19,016 bases of DNA from Smittium culicis (taxonomy: Eukaryota; Kickxellomycota; Harpellomycetes; Harpellales; Legeriomycetaceae): NCBI GenBank assembly GCA_001970855.1, contig LSSN01001008.1:1-19016 (forward strand). The letters are read 5' to 3'. A program made the position numbers and the translations under genes. Below the pieces are notes generated by a model. That model saw only the letters and a program-made list of their open reading frames with translations. It was not told the DNA's origin and did not search any database. Of the stretch, positions 1 to 9,601 are shown piece by piece. Position 1 is the stretch's first letter. Each line of letters opens with the position of its first letter.

Positions 1-1
1 C

Positions 2-749
2 GCCCGTGAGCGTGCTATCATCAAGTGGCCGGCATCCAAAACGTAGATTGCCGATCTCATCAAAAAGCCAATCAAGGCTCAAAAATCAACATGGGTAACT
101 GGCAGCTCAAGATGGATAAAAAGATACTGCCAGACAGACGCTGCTGGCCAGACTGTGATTTCACTGGTCAACAGAAAAATCAAAAATCCAATACTGGGCT
201 ATTAGCCGAAAAATAAAATTTAAAGGCAGTTGGATTGGCCTGCAAGTAATGTACCCCACACTGAGGCTGGGGCTCCAGGACATCGGGAAATTGCGAATGG
301 GAAGCTATTGGACTGCCCAGCGCCTATCCAACACCAAAATCATCAACGAAAAATATAAAATATTTTGTCCCTGCTGCAAACTCAGAACACCCGAGACATC
401 AGATCACATACAATTAGACTGCGCTATGTGGCACAGAGTACGGAATAAAACGATCGGCCGGTTCATACCAGCTTCGATCAGCATTAATACAAATTTTTTG
501 TTTTCAAATTCTAATGAAGCCCGGTTGGGGCTAGTTGGAAAACTCCTTGGGGGGGAGTCTAAAAAATCTTTAAGCCAGCTCCGCGCCGGCGCCGCCGATC
601 AAATTTATGAGCTGGAAACAGCCAAATTTTTGAACGGCATTCGTGTTGCAAGATCACTTATACTAGAAAGTATAAGTGATTTACCAGCCCCCTTGAACCA
701 ATGCCCAATGGGTATGGAGTTTCTAGAGCGGCGAAAGGCAGTTGGTTGA
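2..749 (+). pseudogene. LINE-type reverse transcriptase ORF2, C-terminal relic
   Basis: This is the 3' end of a non-LTR retrotransposon ORF, cut by the window edge. The first part reads in frame 2 (ARERAIIKWPASKT, a TAG stop at 44-46, then IADLIKKPIKAQKSTWVTG) up to a TAG at 203-205. The frame then shifts to frame 3 near 195-215 and stays open to the TGA at 747-749. The frame-3 part contains FCPCC...TSDHIQLDC, a CX2C-X7-8-H-X4-C finger of the kind found at the C-terminus of many LINE reverse transcriptases, followed by W and basic residues. The polymerase core and endonuclease lie outside the window. One stop and one frameshift show that it is dead. The TAG at 44-46 sits where a Trp would fit. 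The exact LINE clade is not recognised. The ORF that starts at 25 is a shadow in another frame. Confidence 0.8.
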
Positions 750-852
750 AAAAAACTTTTACTAATTTTATTTGCTTTTTTAAATATTATTTATTATTTT
801 ATACTATATTTATAAATTATTTTTAATAAATTTTCTAAAGCAAAAAAAAAAA
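750..852 (+). mobile_element. LINE 3' UTR and poly(A) tail
   Basis: After the ORF2 stop comes a ~90-base, almost pure A/T 3' UTR that ends in a run of 11 A at 842-852. This is the usual 3' end of a LINE and fixes the right boundary of the insertion. A target-site duplication cannot be checked because the 5' end is outside the window. The tail lies 123 bases beyond the stop codon of the minus-strand kinase gene, so the LINE and the gene are tail to tail. Confidence 0.7.
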
Positions 853-975
853 TGAGATGCTGTGAACATACAATAATTAATCATGGCAGAACATGTGCGA
901 TATTAGAGCTGATGATGCTAAAATTATGAGGCGATAGGATAACAAGGTGAGGGAAGAAGCAAATGCTTAAGAAGT

Positions 976-2145
976 TTAGTTAGATTCCAAAAAAGATAAT
1001 AAAGATTGTGAACCACTAGATAATTTCATAAACGGGTGTCCCAATAGAAAGTTAGCATCTGGTCTATCACTGGGGTCAATCAAGCATGTATTTTTAATAA
1101 ATGAAACTAATCCTGAGTGAGATTCATCAACATCTCGGTTTTCATAACTGTTTAGCGCACAATCTATCCCTGTTTTTGATATCAGTTCAGCAACCTTAAG
1201 ATCAGGATATTCGATATATGGAGGTGTACCAAATAATAATTCATATCCTACAATTCCAATCGACCAAACATCGGACTAATTTCGATTTTTGGAAAAAAAA
1301 AGTTAAAAAAAAATAAAAATGATGATGAAATTATCGGTTATTTCTGCCCTCTTTTTTAGTTACCTTTTGCGAGAAACCTGAGTTTTTAATAGATTCAGGA
1401 GCGGACCAATACAAATTTTCAGCCTTTCTGCTGACAACTTGATTGGGAAGACATGACTCTGCTAGTCCAAGATCGGCTATAGATTCAAACAAATTAAAAC
1501 AAAAAAGAGTAAGCACTGAATATATTGTGAAGCTTAATAAAAAACACAAATAATATAGATTAATATTTTTATAGTTACCTAGTTTTACAACCCCAGAAGA
1601 ATTTATTAGAACATTGTCGCTTCTGATATCAGTATGAATGATTGAGCACGAGTGAATATATACAATTGCCATTAGAAGCGATTTAATAAAATAAGCAGAT
1701 ATATTTGGAGGGATGGTAACTTCAGGATACTTTTCTAAGATGTCAGTCAATGAGCCTTTATCCATATATTCCATCACCATCTAGCATAAAAAAGGAAAGC
1801 AAGAAATTTTTTTTAATAAATTGAACGCGTCAAATTTAATAAATATTAAAATTTAGACTTTTTTTTTACCCAAACCGAGTCTGAAGTATTTGTAGTTCCA
1901 TAAAATTTTACAACATTTGAGCTATAAGCATATCTAAGTAACCTGATTTCCTTTCCCAATGTTGTAAGCCTGGTAGATTTGCTTTTCGGGATTGATTTAA
2001 TTGCGACCTAGTTGAGGATAATTATGTATAAATTTTTATATTTATAATAAATGAATTGATAAACAAAATCTTTAGCATACCATAATATCATTCTTATTAT
2101 CAACTGCAGAGTAAACTAGTCCATTATCGCCTTCAGCAAATAACT
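976..2145 (-). other. Protein kinase catalytic domain (exons 5-9)
   Basis: The kinase fold is spread over five short exons with introns at 2008-2080 (73 nt), 1781-1869 (89), 1477-1578 (102) and 1276-1363 (88). The introns fall before VAIK, between beta-4 and the hinge (SVW|MVMEYMD), between VVKL and ADLG, and before SDVWSIG. Conserved: VAIK lysine, helix-C Glu, catalytic Asp, metal-binding Asn and Asp, APE Glu, helix-F Asp785 and Arg854. Changed: the first Gly of the glycine loop is Ala, HRD is HTD, DFG is DLG, and the activation segment has SRKAENLYW where PAKs have an S/T-T-M-V-G-T-P-Y-W segment. The domain ends normally with LLGHPFMK and a short tail to TAA at 976. Confidence 0.9.
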
Positions 2146-4809
2146 TCAAATCAGAAAATTGCTCCGGAGAAATTTCGCGAATATTTTTGAAGGCTATGTT
2201 TGGATCGTGGTCTAGCAGGTCTATAAAATAAAGCAAATTTTAGCTTAGTTGATAAAATAGTATTACGAATGTAAACATTTGGGCTTTTTTTATAATAATA
2301 GTGATAGCTTAAGAAAATATTTAATTATAAAGAAATGTTAATTAAGATCTTACCCATCGACTCAGAGTTGGCTGAGTTTATTTTATCATTCAAAATCTTG
2401 GTTCTAGACTTTTCGACCAAATAATCTAACTGAGAGTAGTTCCAGGACGAAGCGGTCTTACAAGTGTACGGAGTCTTTATGCTTCTTGGACTTTTTGAGA
2501 ATGAATATGAATGATATAAATTATTTGGGCTAGAGTAAGATACTTGATCTTCGAAAATATTGGTATCTAAAAAAAGTGATTTTTTTAACTTTGGCGTATT
2601 AAGATTTGGGCTAAATAGTACTGGAGAGGGTAAGTTTTCCTGTAACATGATTTTGTTTGCCACGAGATGCTTAAGCGCTAAAGGATCTATAGTGCTTATA
2701 TCAATATTTTTATTAGGGTTTTTAAGGGTTGAACTTGAGGAATTATATCCAGGTGATTTTAATAAAACTATGCTTGATGTTTCTGAATTCTTATCAAAAG
2801 AATATGTTGATTTAGAGTGAGGTTTCAAGCTACAAACGAAAATTTGAGACTTTTTGTTGGATAATTTACATTTATTGCAGAGCTCACTTCTGTTGTATAA
2901 CTTAGTTTTACTTGAGGAAATGGAACTGTTTGTAATCACAGACTTTCTGCAAGTATCGCAGAGCTTAGAGTTTAGAGATTTAGTTTTTCCTTTTTGTAAA
3001 AATAATAGATCCTTTGAATCTAATTCAGTACTGTTTGGAATAGGTTCAGTATTAATACCAGACTCGTGAGGTATGGCCAGAGGAGATATGCTAGGAGAAG
3101 CTTTATTTGTATATTCGCTTGCAGATATTTTTAGAGTCAATTTAGGAGGCGTGTTCTTTTTTATTTGTTTAAATTTTTTTTCTGGGGTGGGGATTGATTT
3201 GTAACAAATACTATTGGAAGTTGATAGTCTCTTGTTTTCGGGTTTTTGTGACTCTAGATTCTCTGTAGGTACCTTTGAGACTATGCTTGATGTTGAAACG
3301 TCATTAGAAGGTTTTAACGGTAGTCCAGCTACTTCAGGTTTGGGGCAAGTATTTTCTGGGTCAGAAATTTGCATAGTTGTGTCTTTTGGAGTGTAGTCAA
3401 GATGCGATTTGGCTTTTACAGAAGATTTTCTTTTATTATTTTTTCCAAATCCATAAAATGACTTACTCCGTAATAAGTTCTTTGAATTGTCGGATTTTGG
3501 AGGGTTATTTGAGTTATCATATAGATAAGCCTTCCAGCTTTCTGGTAATAGCTACATATAGAAAAGGTATATAAAAAGAATATTAGAGTGATATCACATT
3601 ATGAAGTTAAAAGTAAAAAAGGCGAAGGAGCCAGTAAAAGAGAAATAAATTGCTGAAATTTAAAAGTACTAAAAATTATTTTGCTAGGTAGAGTATTTCT
3701 TTTGAATTTCTTTTAAACCTCAAAATACATAGGTTTTTAATTTTAAATGAAAATACTAAAAATATTGGCCAGTAAGGACAATGTGTTTGTTGAAAAGTTT
3801 TTATAGCATGTTAAAATTGACATAAAAAATTATTTTTCTATAGAATAAAATAAAATGATAGAGGCTAATAGAAAAGTATTTATGAAACAAACCTCAATTA
3901 GTTGGTCAAGCTGATCACATTGTACATGTAGCTCGTGTTTTAAATCATATGGAAATCCTATGTTTTTTACTTGGGATTTTCTTTTCTTTTGCTTCTTATT
4001 AAAAAATATTCCATGTTTTTTGGCGTCTTAAGAAAGTTGAAAAAGGAAGAAATATTCAAAGGGTAAGATATTGAAAAAGAGTTTAAAAAATAAGTAATAG
4101 TTATTAATGAACTAAGTTATGAGTAAAATCGATTATGATTAGTCAATATATAATTAAAGAAAAGATAGTTACAATTATCGTTATTTTTATTATTGAGAGC
4201 GTCAAGTTGGTGGGGATAATCAGTTGCTGTCTTCTATATCATAGAAAGGAATGAGAGCTGTAATTAATACTGATATGTAAAATAAAAGGAGTTATTTTCA
4301 AAATTCAAATAAATAAGCTAATTGAAATTAGCGTGATAAAGCAATAATGGGTCGTATTTTTATTTATAATAATAGCCAGGGCGTTGAGAATCAATTCAAA
4401 GCGGCCTTTAATAATATGAGAGGGGAGGGCAGGGGATAAATGTTACCTTTTTATCAATTCTTGGCGAATTTGGGACTTTAATGTTATGTAATTGATTATC
4501 GATTTTCAAATAGATTTTTGAAAAGAAAGAGAACATTTTTAACCTAACATTAGCTTTGGAAGGGGTTTCATCCGGTCCAAAGTAATAGTTATTAGAATTT
4601 TTATTGATTATTTTTGGAGATTTCTGCTTATTCTTAACTGCTGAGACTGTTGTTACAGGTTTGGGATTATATACTTTGTGAGAATCTATGTTTAGTTTAT
4701 TTAAAAGGGCGATAGATTCAGGGTTTAACATTGGATGCGTTAGAGTGTCATTATTGATGCATTTATCGTTATAGCTATGAGTTTCTGATTTGTATCTTTT
4801 ATGCTGCAT
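976..4809 (-). CDS. PAK/Ste20-family protein kinase (CRIB + kinase domain), nine exons
   Basis: Predicted serine/threonine kinase regulated by Cdc42/Rac-type GTPases. Exons, 5' to 3' on the minus strand: 4809-4447, 4233-4173, 4026-3893, 3551-2354, 2220-2081, 2007-1870, 1780-1579, 1476-1364, 1275-976. Every intron is GT..AG and all phases agree, giving 882 residues. The N-terminus (1-121) is Lys/Asn/Ser-rich with no visible PH domain, so it is PAK/Ste20-like and not Cla4-like. A CRIB motif lies at ~163-192 after a basic patch. Residues ~195-600 are a low-complexity Ser/Lys/Asn-rich linker. The kinase domain is ~607-868: glycine loop AEGDNGLVY, VAIK (K636), E652 in helix C, HTDIRSDN (D729, N734), DLG (D747), APE (771-773), SDVWSIG and DPSDRP (R854). 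The HRD Arg is Thr728, and GTPYW is replaced by ENLYW. The start is the first ATG after an in-frame stop. A further upstream exon cannot be excluded. Confidence 0.9.
3524..4026 (-). other. CRIB (p21-binding) domain, split by an intron
   Basis: The basic stretch KKQKKRKSQVK leads into NIGFPYDLKHELHV (residues 163-176), which fits the CRIB pattern I-x-x-P-x4-H-x-x-H-V. The distal part LLPESW (187-192), matching the usual G[LM]PxxW, lies in the next exon after a 341-nt phase-0 intron (3552-3892). Joined, the distance from the second His of the motif to the Trp is the same as in animal PAKs. The usual GF after HV is QC here. CRIB domains bind GTP-loaded Cdc42/Rac and relieve autoinhibition, so this is the likely regulatory module. 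The long intron was checked only by eye for a hidden exon. Confidence 0.85.
4173..4233 (-). other. 61-nt microexon of the kinase gene
   Basis: This exon is needed to keep the reading frame. The exon before it ends in phase 0 (AAAAAG|GTAACA at 4447/4446), while the next exon (from 4026, TTAAG|ACGCC) can only be read in phase 1. A segment bounded by ATAG at 4234 and GTAACT from 4172 is exactly 61 nt, enters in phase 0 and leaves in phase 1. It encodes KTATDYPHQL and a short Asn-rich run, with no stop. The donor GTAACT is shared with introns at 1363 and 1578. The alternative is to skip it and use an acceptor inside the next exon (AATAAG|AAG), which is also open, so both isoforms are possible. 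Confidence 0.7.
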
Positions 4810-4860
4810 AGAAGATGAGATGATAGGAGCAGATAAGTTTATTTGAGTTATTAAATTTTA

Positions 4861-4880
4861 AGCGTATATAATTATACGCT
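4861..4880 (-). promoter_or_regulatory. Palindromic TATA-like element upstream of the kinase start
   Basis: AGCGTATA-TAAT-TATACGCT is an 8-bp perfect inverted repeat around an AT-rich centre. It starts 51 bases upstream of the ATG at 4809. It contains TATA-like sequence on both strands and could be the core promoter or a dimeric transcription-factor site. There is no experimental support. Confidence 0.35.
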
Positions 4881-6475
4881 ATGAAATGAATCGATGATAT
4901 ATCAAGATCGGTGAAGGTGTGATAAAAAATGAACGTAAAAGAGACAGATGAATAAATACAGCTGAAGAGGGTTTAATGGAAAGGACGAAAAGATGAGCTA
5001 AAGAAAAGGTAGAATTGATAAATCTGAGGGAATAAGTTGACTTGATGTTTCTTTGCGGGATTATAGTTGTGATAAGCTCAAGGATTAAAATGCATGTATC
5101 TTAATAAGTAAATTTGGCTGATTAAGGTGTATTTGTGGTTAACAATCGACAAAAGGTAAATATGTAAGAGGCGAAGAATAGAGTGACGTATTTAACAGAA
5201 GTATTTACGGGTGATCAAGGAGTAAATAAGTAGTAAATACAGAAGATTAGGGAGTAAATAAGTATTATCAGCAAAAGATTAAAGGGTAAATTAAGCAGAA
5301 TGTACAAATAAACAAAGAGCGTCCATAACTAAGGAGAAAGCAAGGTAGTACGAAACTTTGCTGCTGCATATGTCGGTTACAAATGCTGTAAGAAAGATCA
5401 GCGTTTTGAGCTCTCAATGCTTTTAGCTAAACGCTTTAGATGCTTTAGATTATGTGATTTGAACTAAGCTAAAATATGCTGTTTGAGCTTTTGATTTTAT
5501 TGGTTTTTGATCTTTACGCCGATTTCTGCATGGTTAAACTAGAAATTATCTAATGGGAGTTGTCTGCGAAATATATGAGCTTTTCTAAAATTATAAGTGC
5601 CACAATAATAAATATGTGTTGTTTTTAATAATCGAAGCGAGACAAATTATTGGCGCACTGCCCCAGTTGTATGTAATAACATCAATTTTTGGTCAGCTTT
5701 AAATACTTGGTATGCAAAGTTGCGGTTACCGGAGTTTTATTGGCACTAAAGATAGCTACTAAAACTATAGTGCTACCAGAGTGCATAAAAAATCCCCAGC
5801 AAATAATAATACTCAGATATAATTAGGCCGCTTGATTTCCAATTAATGAGCATTTAAATCCCGTACTGTTCATGGGAAATATTTTTAAACTTTTAGATAT
5901 CATGATTCGCTAGATTTTATAAAATATATGAACTTTCGCTGCTTAAATAAACTCTAGCAAATACTTTTTACCACTAGAGTCAAAATAACCCGTGTGAGAT
6001 TTTGTTGGGTACTTGATCAATTCAAATGAAAAGCCCTCAGAATCTAAAGATGTTCAGGATTGTTAAGGATTAGTAACACTAATTCTGTCGCCAATCGTTT
6101 ATCATTTGTATGGAAGGCTATTTCTAGGAGCGGAATTTTTTATATTCAGAATTTCCAATTAACTAGCTATACTTTGAACTTACAATTGTTTCAAAGAAAA
6201 TCATCGAATAGAATTACTGTTGAAACCAATAAACATACAAAATTCATATTGGATAATAAAATCTCTTGAGTCTTATTTTCCACTTTTCCCGAGAATCTCT
6301 CATATCGAAGTAATTTTAAATTGTCGCTGGCTATAATTCATTGGCTACTATTTTCAAATAGTTTCGCTTGATTTCATAAACTTGAAAAAGATACCAAACT
6401 ATAGTAAGAAATGGTAAGTGCCAATTTTAGAATACAATAATTCCATTAATAGCTAAAAAAAAAAAAAAAAGAGCC
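4881..6475. other. Non-coding 5' flank of the kinase gene
   Basis: I find no supported gene in this stretch. It holds the tandem repeat at 5219-5301 and a run of 16 A at 6455-6470. The 69-codon reading frame at 6060-6269 has no recognisable motif and its composition does not differ from the surroundings. Confidence 0.5.
5219..5301 (+). repeat. Short degenerate tandem repeat, ~31-bp unit
   Basis: Unit 1 (5219-5249) and unit 2 (5250-5281) both begin GGAGTAAATAAGTA and end AAGATTA or AGATTA. A third partial unit (5282-5301) begins AAGGGTAAATTAAG and continues GCAGAA. It lies ~0.4 kb upstream of the kinase gene. Confidence 0.6.
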
Positions 6476-6479
6476 TTAC

Positions 6480-6668
6480 CCCTTTCTCGGGCGGTAAATT
6501 ATTTTTGACCCACCAGATATAGCCAACAGCGTTATATTAAAATACTTTAACTCCGAGGCTTTAAGAAATATTGGTATACTACAAAATAACAACAAATAAT
6601 AAACTTGCTTTTAAATCATAAACGAATCATAAAGTTGATTTTTTTAAATTGTGTTGGATGGGAAAGGG
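6480..6668 (+). mobile_element. TTAA-target MITE, copy A (piggyBac-like ends)
   Basis: A 189-bp element begins CCCTTTCTCGGGCGGTA and ends GTGTTGGATGGGAAAGGG, flanked by TTAC (6476-6479) and TTAT (6669-6672), which are decayed versions of TTAA. Shared internal blocks are CCA-ATATAGCCAA near the 5' end, AACAACAAATAATAA in the middle and AAACGAATCA near the 3' end. It is non-coding. A run of 16 A sits just outside its 5' end. Confidence 0.75.
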
Positions 6669-6892
6669 TTATAGCCTGCTTAAATCATGTGTAAGCTTAG
6701 TTAGTACCCAATATATTTCTCTTCAGCCTGTTTATACTTGACAAACTTCATTATGCTATCCAATTAAGGAGAATTTATTATAATAAAAAAATTTTACGAT
6801 CATTATCTTTCAAGTTTTCTATTTAGTATATAATTTGCAAACGCAAGCTATGTGCTAGAGAATTTTTGGAGGAATAGAGCTCATTATATTAA

Positions 6893-7076
6893 CCCTTTCA
6901 CGGCCGGTAGACTATTTTAGATATACCAAATATAGCCAATTGAATTCATTAAAAACAGTTTAATTCCAATGACTTTTAAAATATTTATTAGTCGAAGAAC
7001 AACAAATAATAAATAACTTTAAATAATAAACGAATCAATAAATTAGGGCTTTTTAAGAGTGTTGGAAAGGAAAGGG
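6893..7076 (+). mobile_element. TTAA-target MITE, copy B
   Basis: This 184-bp copy is in the same orientation as copy A. It begins CCCTTTCACGGCCGGTAGAC directly after TTAA (6889-6892) and ends GTTGGAAAGGAAAGGG followed by TAAA. The interior has ACCAAATATAGCCAATTG, GAACAACAAATAATAAA and AAACGAATCAATAAATTAG in the same order as copy A. Confidence 0.75.
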
Positions 7077-7254
7077 TAAAGTATAATTATACATGCATAC
7101 CTTTTACCTATAAAATGTTCTTAGATATATTCTAAAAAATGAATTAATTAATTCCAGTCTATCAAATAACAATAACAATTTATTCCAGAAAATAGAGTAG
7201 CTAGTAAACAAGAGCTTCCCATGTTAAGACTATTAATTCAGTATCTGCCATTGA

Positions 7255-7453
7255 ATATGGGAGATTCTTAGGGCGAGAAGAATTTTTTTTTCCTTGGAAT
7301 ATTATTTGCTAGTATAAACTAATTGAAATTATAGACTAAAAAAATCAATGCATTTGATAATACATTCTAATTGATTTTAAGCTAAAAGAAAACTTGAGGT
7401 GAAGAGAAAATTTTTATTGAAAATGCTTTGCTCCTAAAAAGAATCTTCCATAT
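7255..7453 (+). mobile_element. Second inverted-repeat element family, copy 1
   Basis: The left end ATATGGGAGATTCTT (7255-7269) is matched at 14 of 15 bases by the reverse complement of the right end AAGAATCTTCCATAT (7439-7453). The 199-bp interior is AT-rich with no ORF. A related copy follows at 7501. No convincing target-site duplication is visible, so the superfamily is not assigned. Confidence 0.55.
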
Positions 7454-7500
7454 AAAAGCTATTTTTATTGCTTACACACCAGTATTTTTCATATTTATTT

Positions 7501-7687
7501 ATATGTAGGAGATTCTTGGGCGAAGCTGATCTTTAATTCTTATAAATTATATTTGCTGGCTCGAATTAGATAATACTATTGCTGCATCAGATAATATTTT
7601 CTAATAATAACTGTAAATAACAAAGCTGGTGATTACGAAAATTTAAATAAAAAAAGTTACGTCCATTGAACTTATCTTCCGCATAGA
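7501..7687 (+). mobile_element. Second inverted-repeat element family, copy 2
   Basis: It begins ATATGTAGGAGATTCTTGGG, close to the start of copy 1 (GGAGATTCTTAGGGCGA), and ends CTTATCTTCCGCATAG, close to its right end. In between, ATTATATTTGCTGG and GCATCAGATAATATTTTCTA align with ATTATTTGCTAG and GCATTTGATAATACATTCTA of copy 1. The copy is well diverged, and the exact ends are uncertain by a few bases. Confidence 0.45.
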
Positions 7688-8847
7688 TATATTTTATTTA
7701 TTCATTTTGTGGGAATAATCATAATAGTAGCCAATCTATCTGTATTAAAATTAGCTGATTAATGATATAAACTGCCTATCGCTCATAAAATAGTTAATAC
7801 TGAATATTGAAAAAAATCATTGTTTAGTGATATTTATAGAATCTGAAAATTGCTAGCTCTGTCAACAGCAGTGAATTATTTATTAAATACCCTATACTAT
7901 CTTGCAAGATTCAAGGCGATAATTTTATTTCATAGATTTGTTAAAAAATTGGTTTTTTTTAATAAAACGTAAAGCTTTAAATTTTCTTAAAAATAATCAT
8001 CGTATCAATAAGTTTAATTTCTCAAAGTTTATTTCTTGTGTAAAATCCCACAAAGAAAATGAATGTTTCAATTCAGTTCTATCACAAGAGTCATTCTATT
8101 TTTAATTTATAAAAATTTCCAAACTTGTCTTAATGCATATAATTTGATTCCAAAGCTTTTAATAACATTTTTTTTATAGGTTATAAAAAAAATATGTAAT
8201 TATCTTTTAAATCATTACCAATTTAAAATTTTAAAAAAATTTTATTAGGAGGTTATCCAGTTAGGATAGTTATGTTAGAAATATTAGAGATAAAGCTTTT
8301 TTTTAGCTATTTTAATGTTTTTCAATTTTTTACCATTGCTTTTTTATCTGAAATTACAATTTGATAATTTCTTTCTATATTAATAGAAATAGAATAAAAA
8401 TACTTCATCTAAAACCCAAATGAATGGTATATATTCCCAAAATATTATCCATAACATACAGCTACTTATTTTTGACTAAAATTATATATTTCAATTATGA
8501 ATAAAATTTAAAACGTTAAGCCCAATCTAGTAATTTGATAACTTGATTGAAATTTACTTATCTACCTCTTATTAAAATATAATAACATATCTCACAAGAA
8601 AATCTATCAGATTAGCTGTATAGAAATAATATCAAATGAAATAATCGATTCAGAAATAGAATACTATAGTTATACCTGAAAACAGATACATTTGGTGAAA
8701 ATATACTCTAATAAAGAATAACAGAAGCTATGTATTATCTTTTTTATCCCCAGAAATTTATATCAAATATTATTAGTTTAAACTGATCTATTTATATTAA
8801 TTAGACCCACATTCCTTATCTAATCCATAAACTTATATTTTTCTTAG
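7688..8847. other. AT-rich intergenic DNA
   Basis: About 1.2 kb with no supported gene, no obvious member of either element family and no structured repeat beyond A/T runs. Stops are dense in all frames. Confidence 0.6.
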
Positions 8848-9036
8848 ACCTGACCTGGTGAATTAACTATTTTTGAACCGCCAAATATAACCAACCGTGT
8901 TTATTTAAAATAATTTAATCTCGAGGCCTTTAAAAATATAGATTTGTTGTATGACAACTGCAAATAATAATTTCACTTATATACCATAAATGAATCAATA
9001 AATTCGTTTTTTTAAAGAGTTTTGGACGGGAAAGGG
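8848..9036 (+). mobile_element. TTAA-target MITE, copy C (eroded 5' end)
   Basis: This 189-bp copy has an eroded left end: ACCTGACCTGGTG stands where CCCTTTC-CGGGCGG is expected, after TTAG. The right end TTTGGACGGGAAAGGG is intact and followed by TAAA. The interior keeps CCAAATATAACCAACCGTG, AATCTCGAGGCCTTTAA and AATGAATCAATAAATTCG in family order. Confidence 0.65.
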
Positions 9037-9139
9037 TAAAGAAAAATACACCCAAATATTCACATCAATTATGGATTATGTGAGAGATTTTACTTTTAGC
9101 GCTTGATAATTTAAAATAAAGTTACATTCTATCATTTAA

Positions 9140-9328
9140 CCCTTTCCCATCCAACACCCTTTAAAAAAATCATATTTATAATTCGTTAATGATTTATAAC
9201 CAATTTTATTATTTGTTGTTTTTTTACAATATACTAATATTCCTTGAGGCCTCGGAATTAAAGTAGTATAATCGAACACAGTTGGCTATATCTGGTAGAT
9301 CAAAAATAGTCTACTGCCCGTGAAAGGG
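9140..9328 (-). mobile_element. TTAA-target MITE, copy D (inverted)
   Basis: This 189-bp copy is in reverse orientation. On the plus strand it starts CCCTTTCCCATCCAACACCC right after TTAA (9136-9139) and ends AGTCTACTGCCCGTGAAAGGG followed by CTAA. Its interior (TTGGCTATATCTGG, TTATTTGTTGT, GAGGCCTCGGAATTAAAG) is the reverse complement of copies A-C. Together with copy C it forms a head-to-head inverted pair 103 bases apart. Confidence 0.75.
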
Positions 9329-9601
9329 CTAAATCAATATTGTATTATATTTTACACATTTATTAAGTGCTCTTGAATAGTTTTTTTTTTAAATTCCGTC
9401 TATAACCGTCTTGTCACTTGTGTATTTTTTATTTTTTATCAGATTAATATTGTTGTTTTGAGGATAATAATTATCATAAATGTTTTTAATTATAAAATTA
9501 GTCCTAAAATAGATAGTAAAGCTTAATGATTTCAATGTCGAGTTTCCATGGTAAATTTATTAAAATTTTACACAATGTCAACAATTACTGAGTCTTATTA
9601 T

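Noticed and set aside
25..216. Plus-strand ORF of 63 codons.
   Set aside because: It is a shadow of the LINE reverse-transcriptase frame, which reads ARERAIIKWP and STWVTG in frame 2.
2560..3574. Four plus-strand ORFs opposite the large kinase exon.
   Set aside because: They are antisense shadows of the Ser-rich linker exon, whose phase and splice sites fit the kinase gene.
6060..6269. Plus-strand ORF of 69 codons.
   Set aside because: It has no motif, no recognisable relatives and no splice or promoter context. An ORF of this size is expected by chance in 19 kb.
6455..6470. Run of 16 A, possibly the tail of a retroposed element.
   Set aside because: No upstream coding or SINE-like sequence and no target duplication could be identified. 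A homopolymer in AT-rich DNA explains it equally well.
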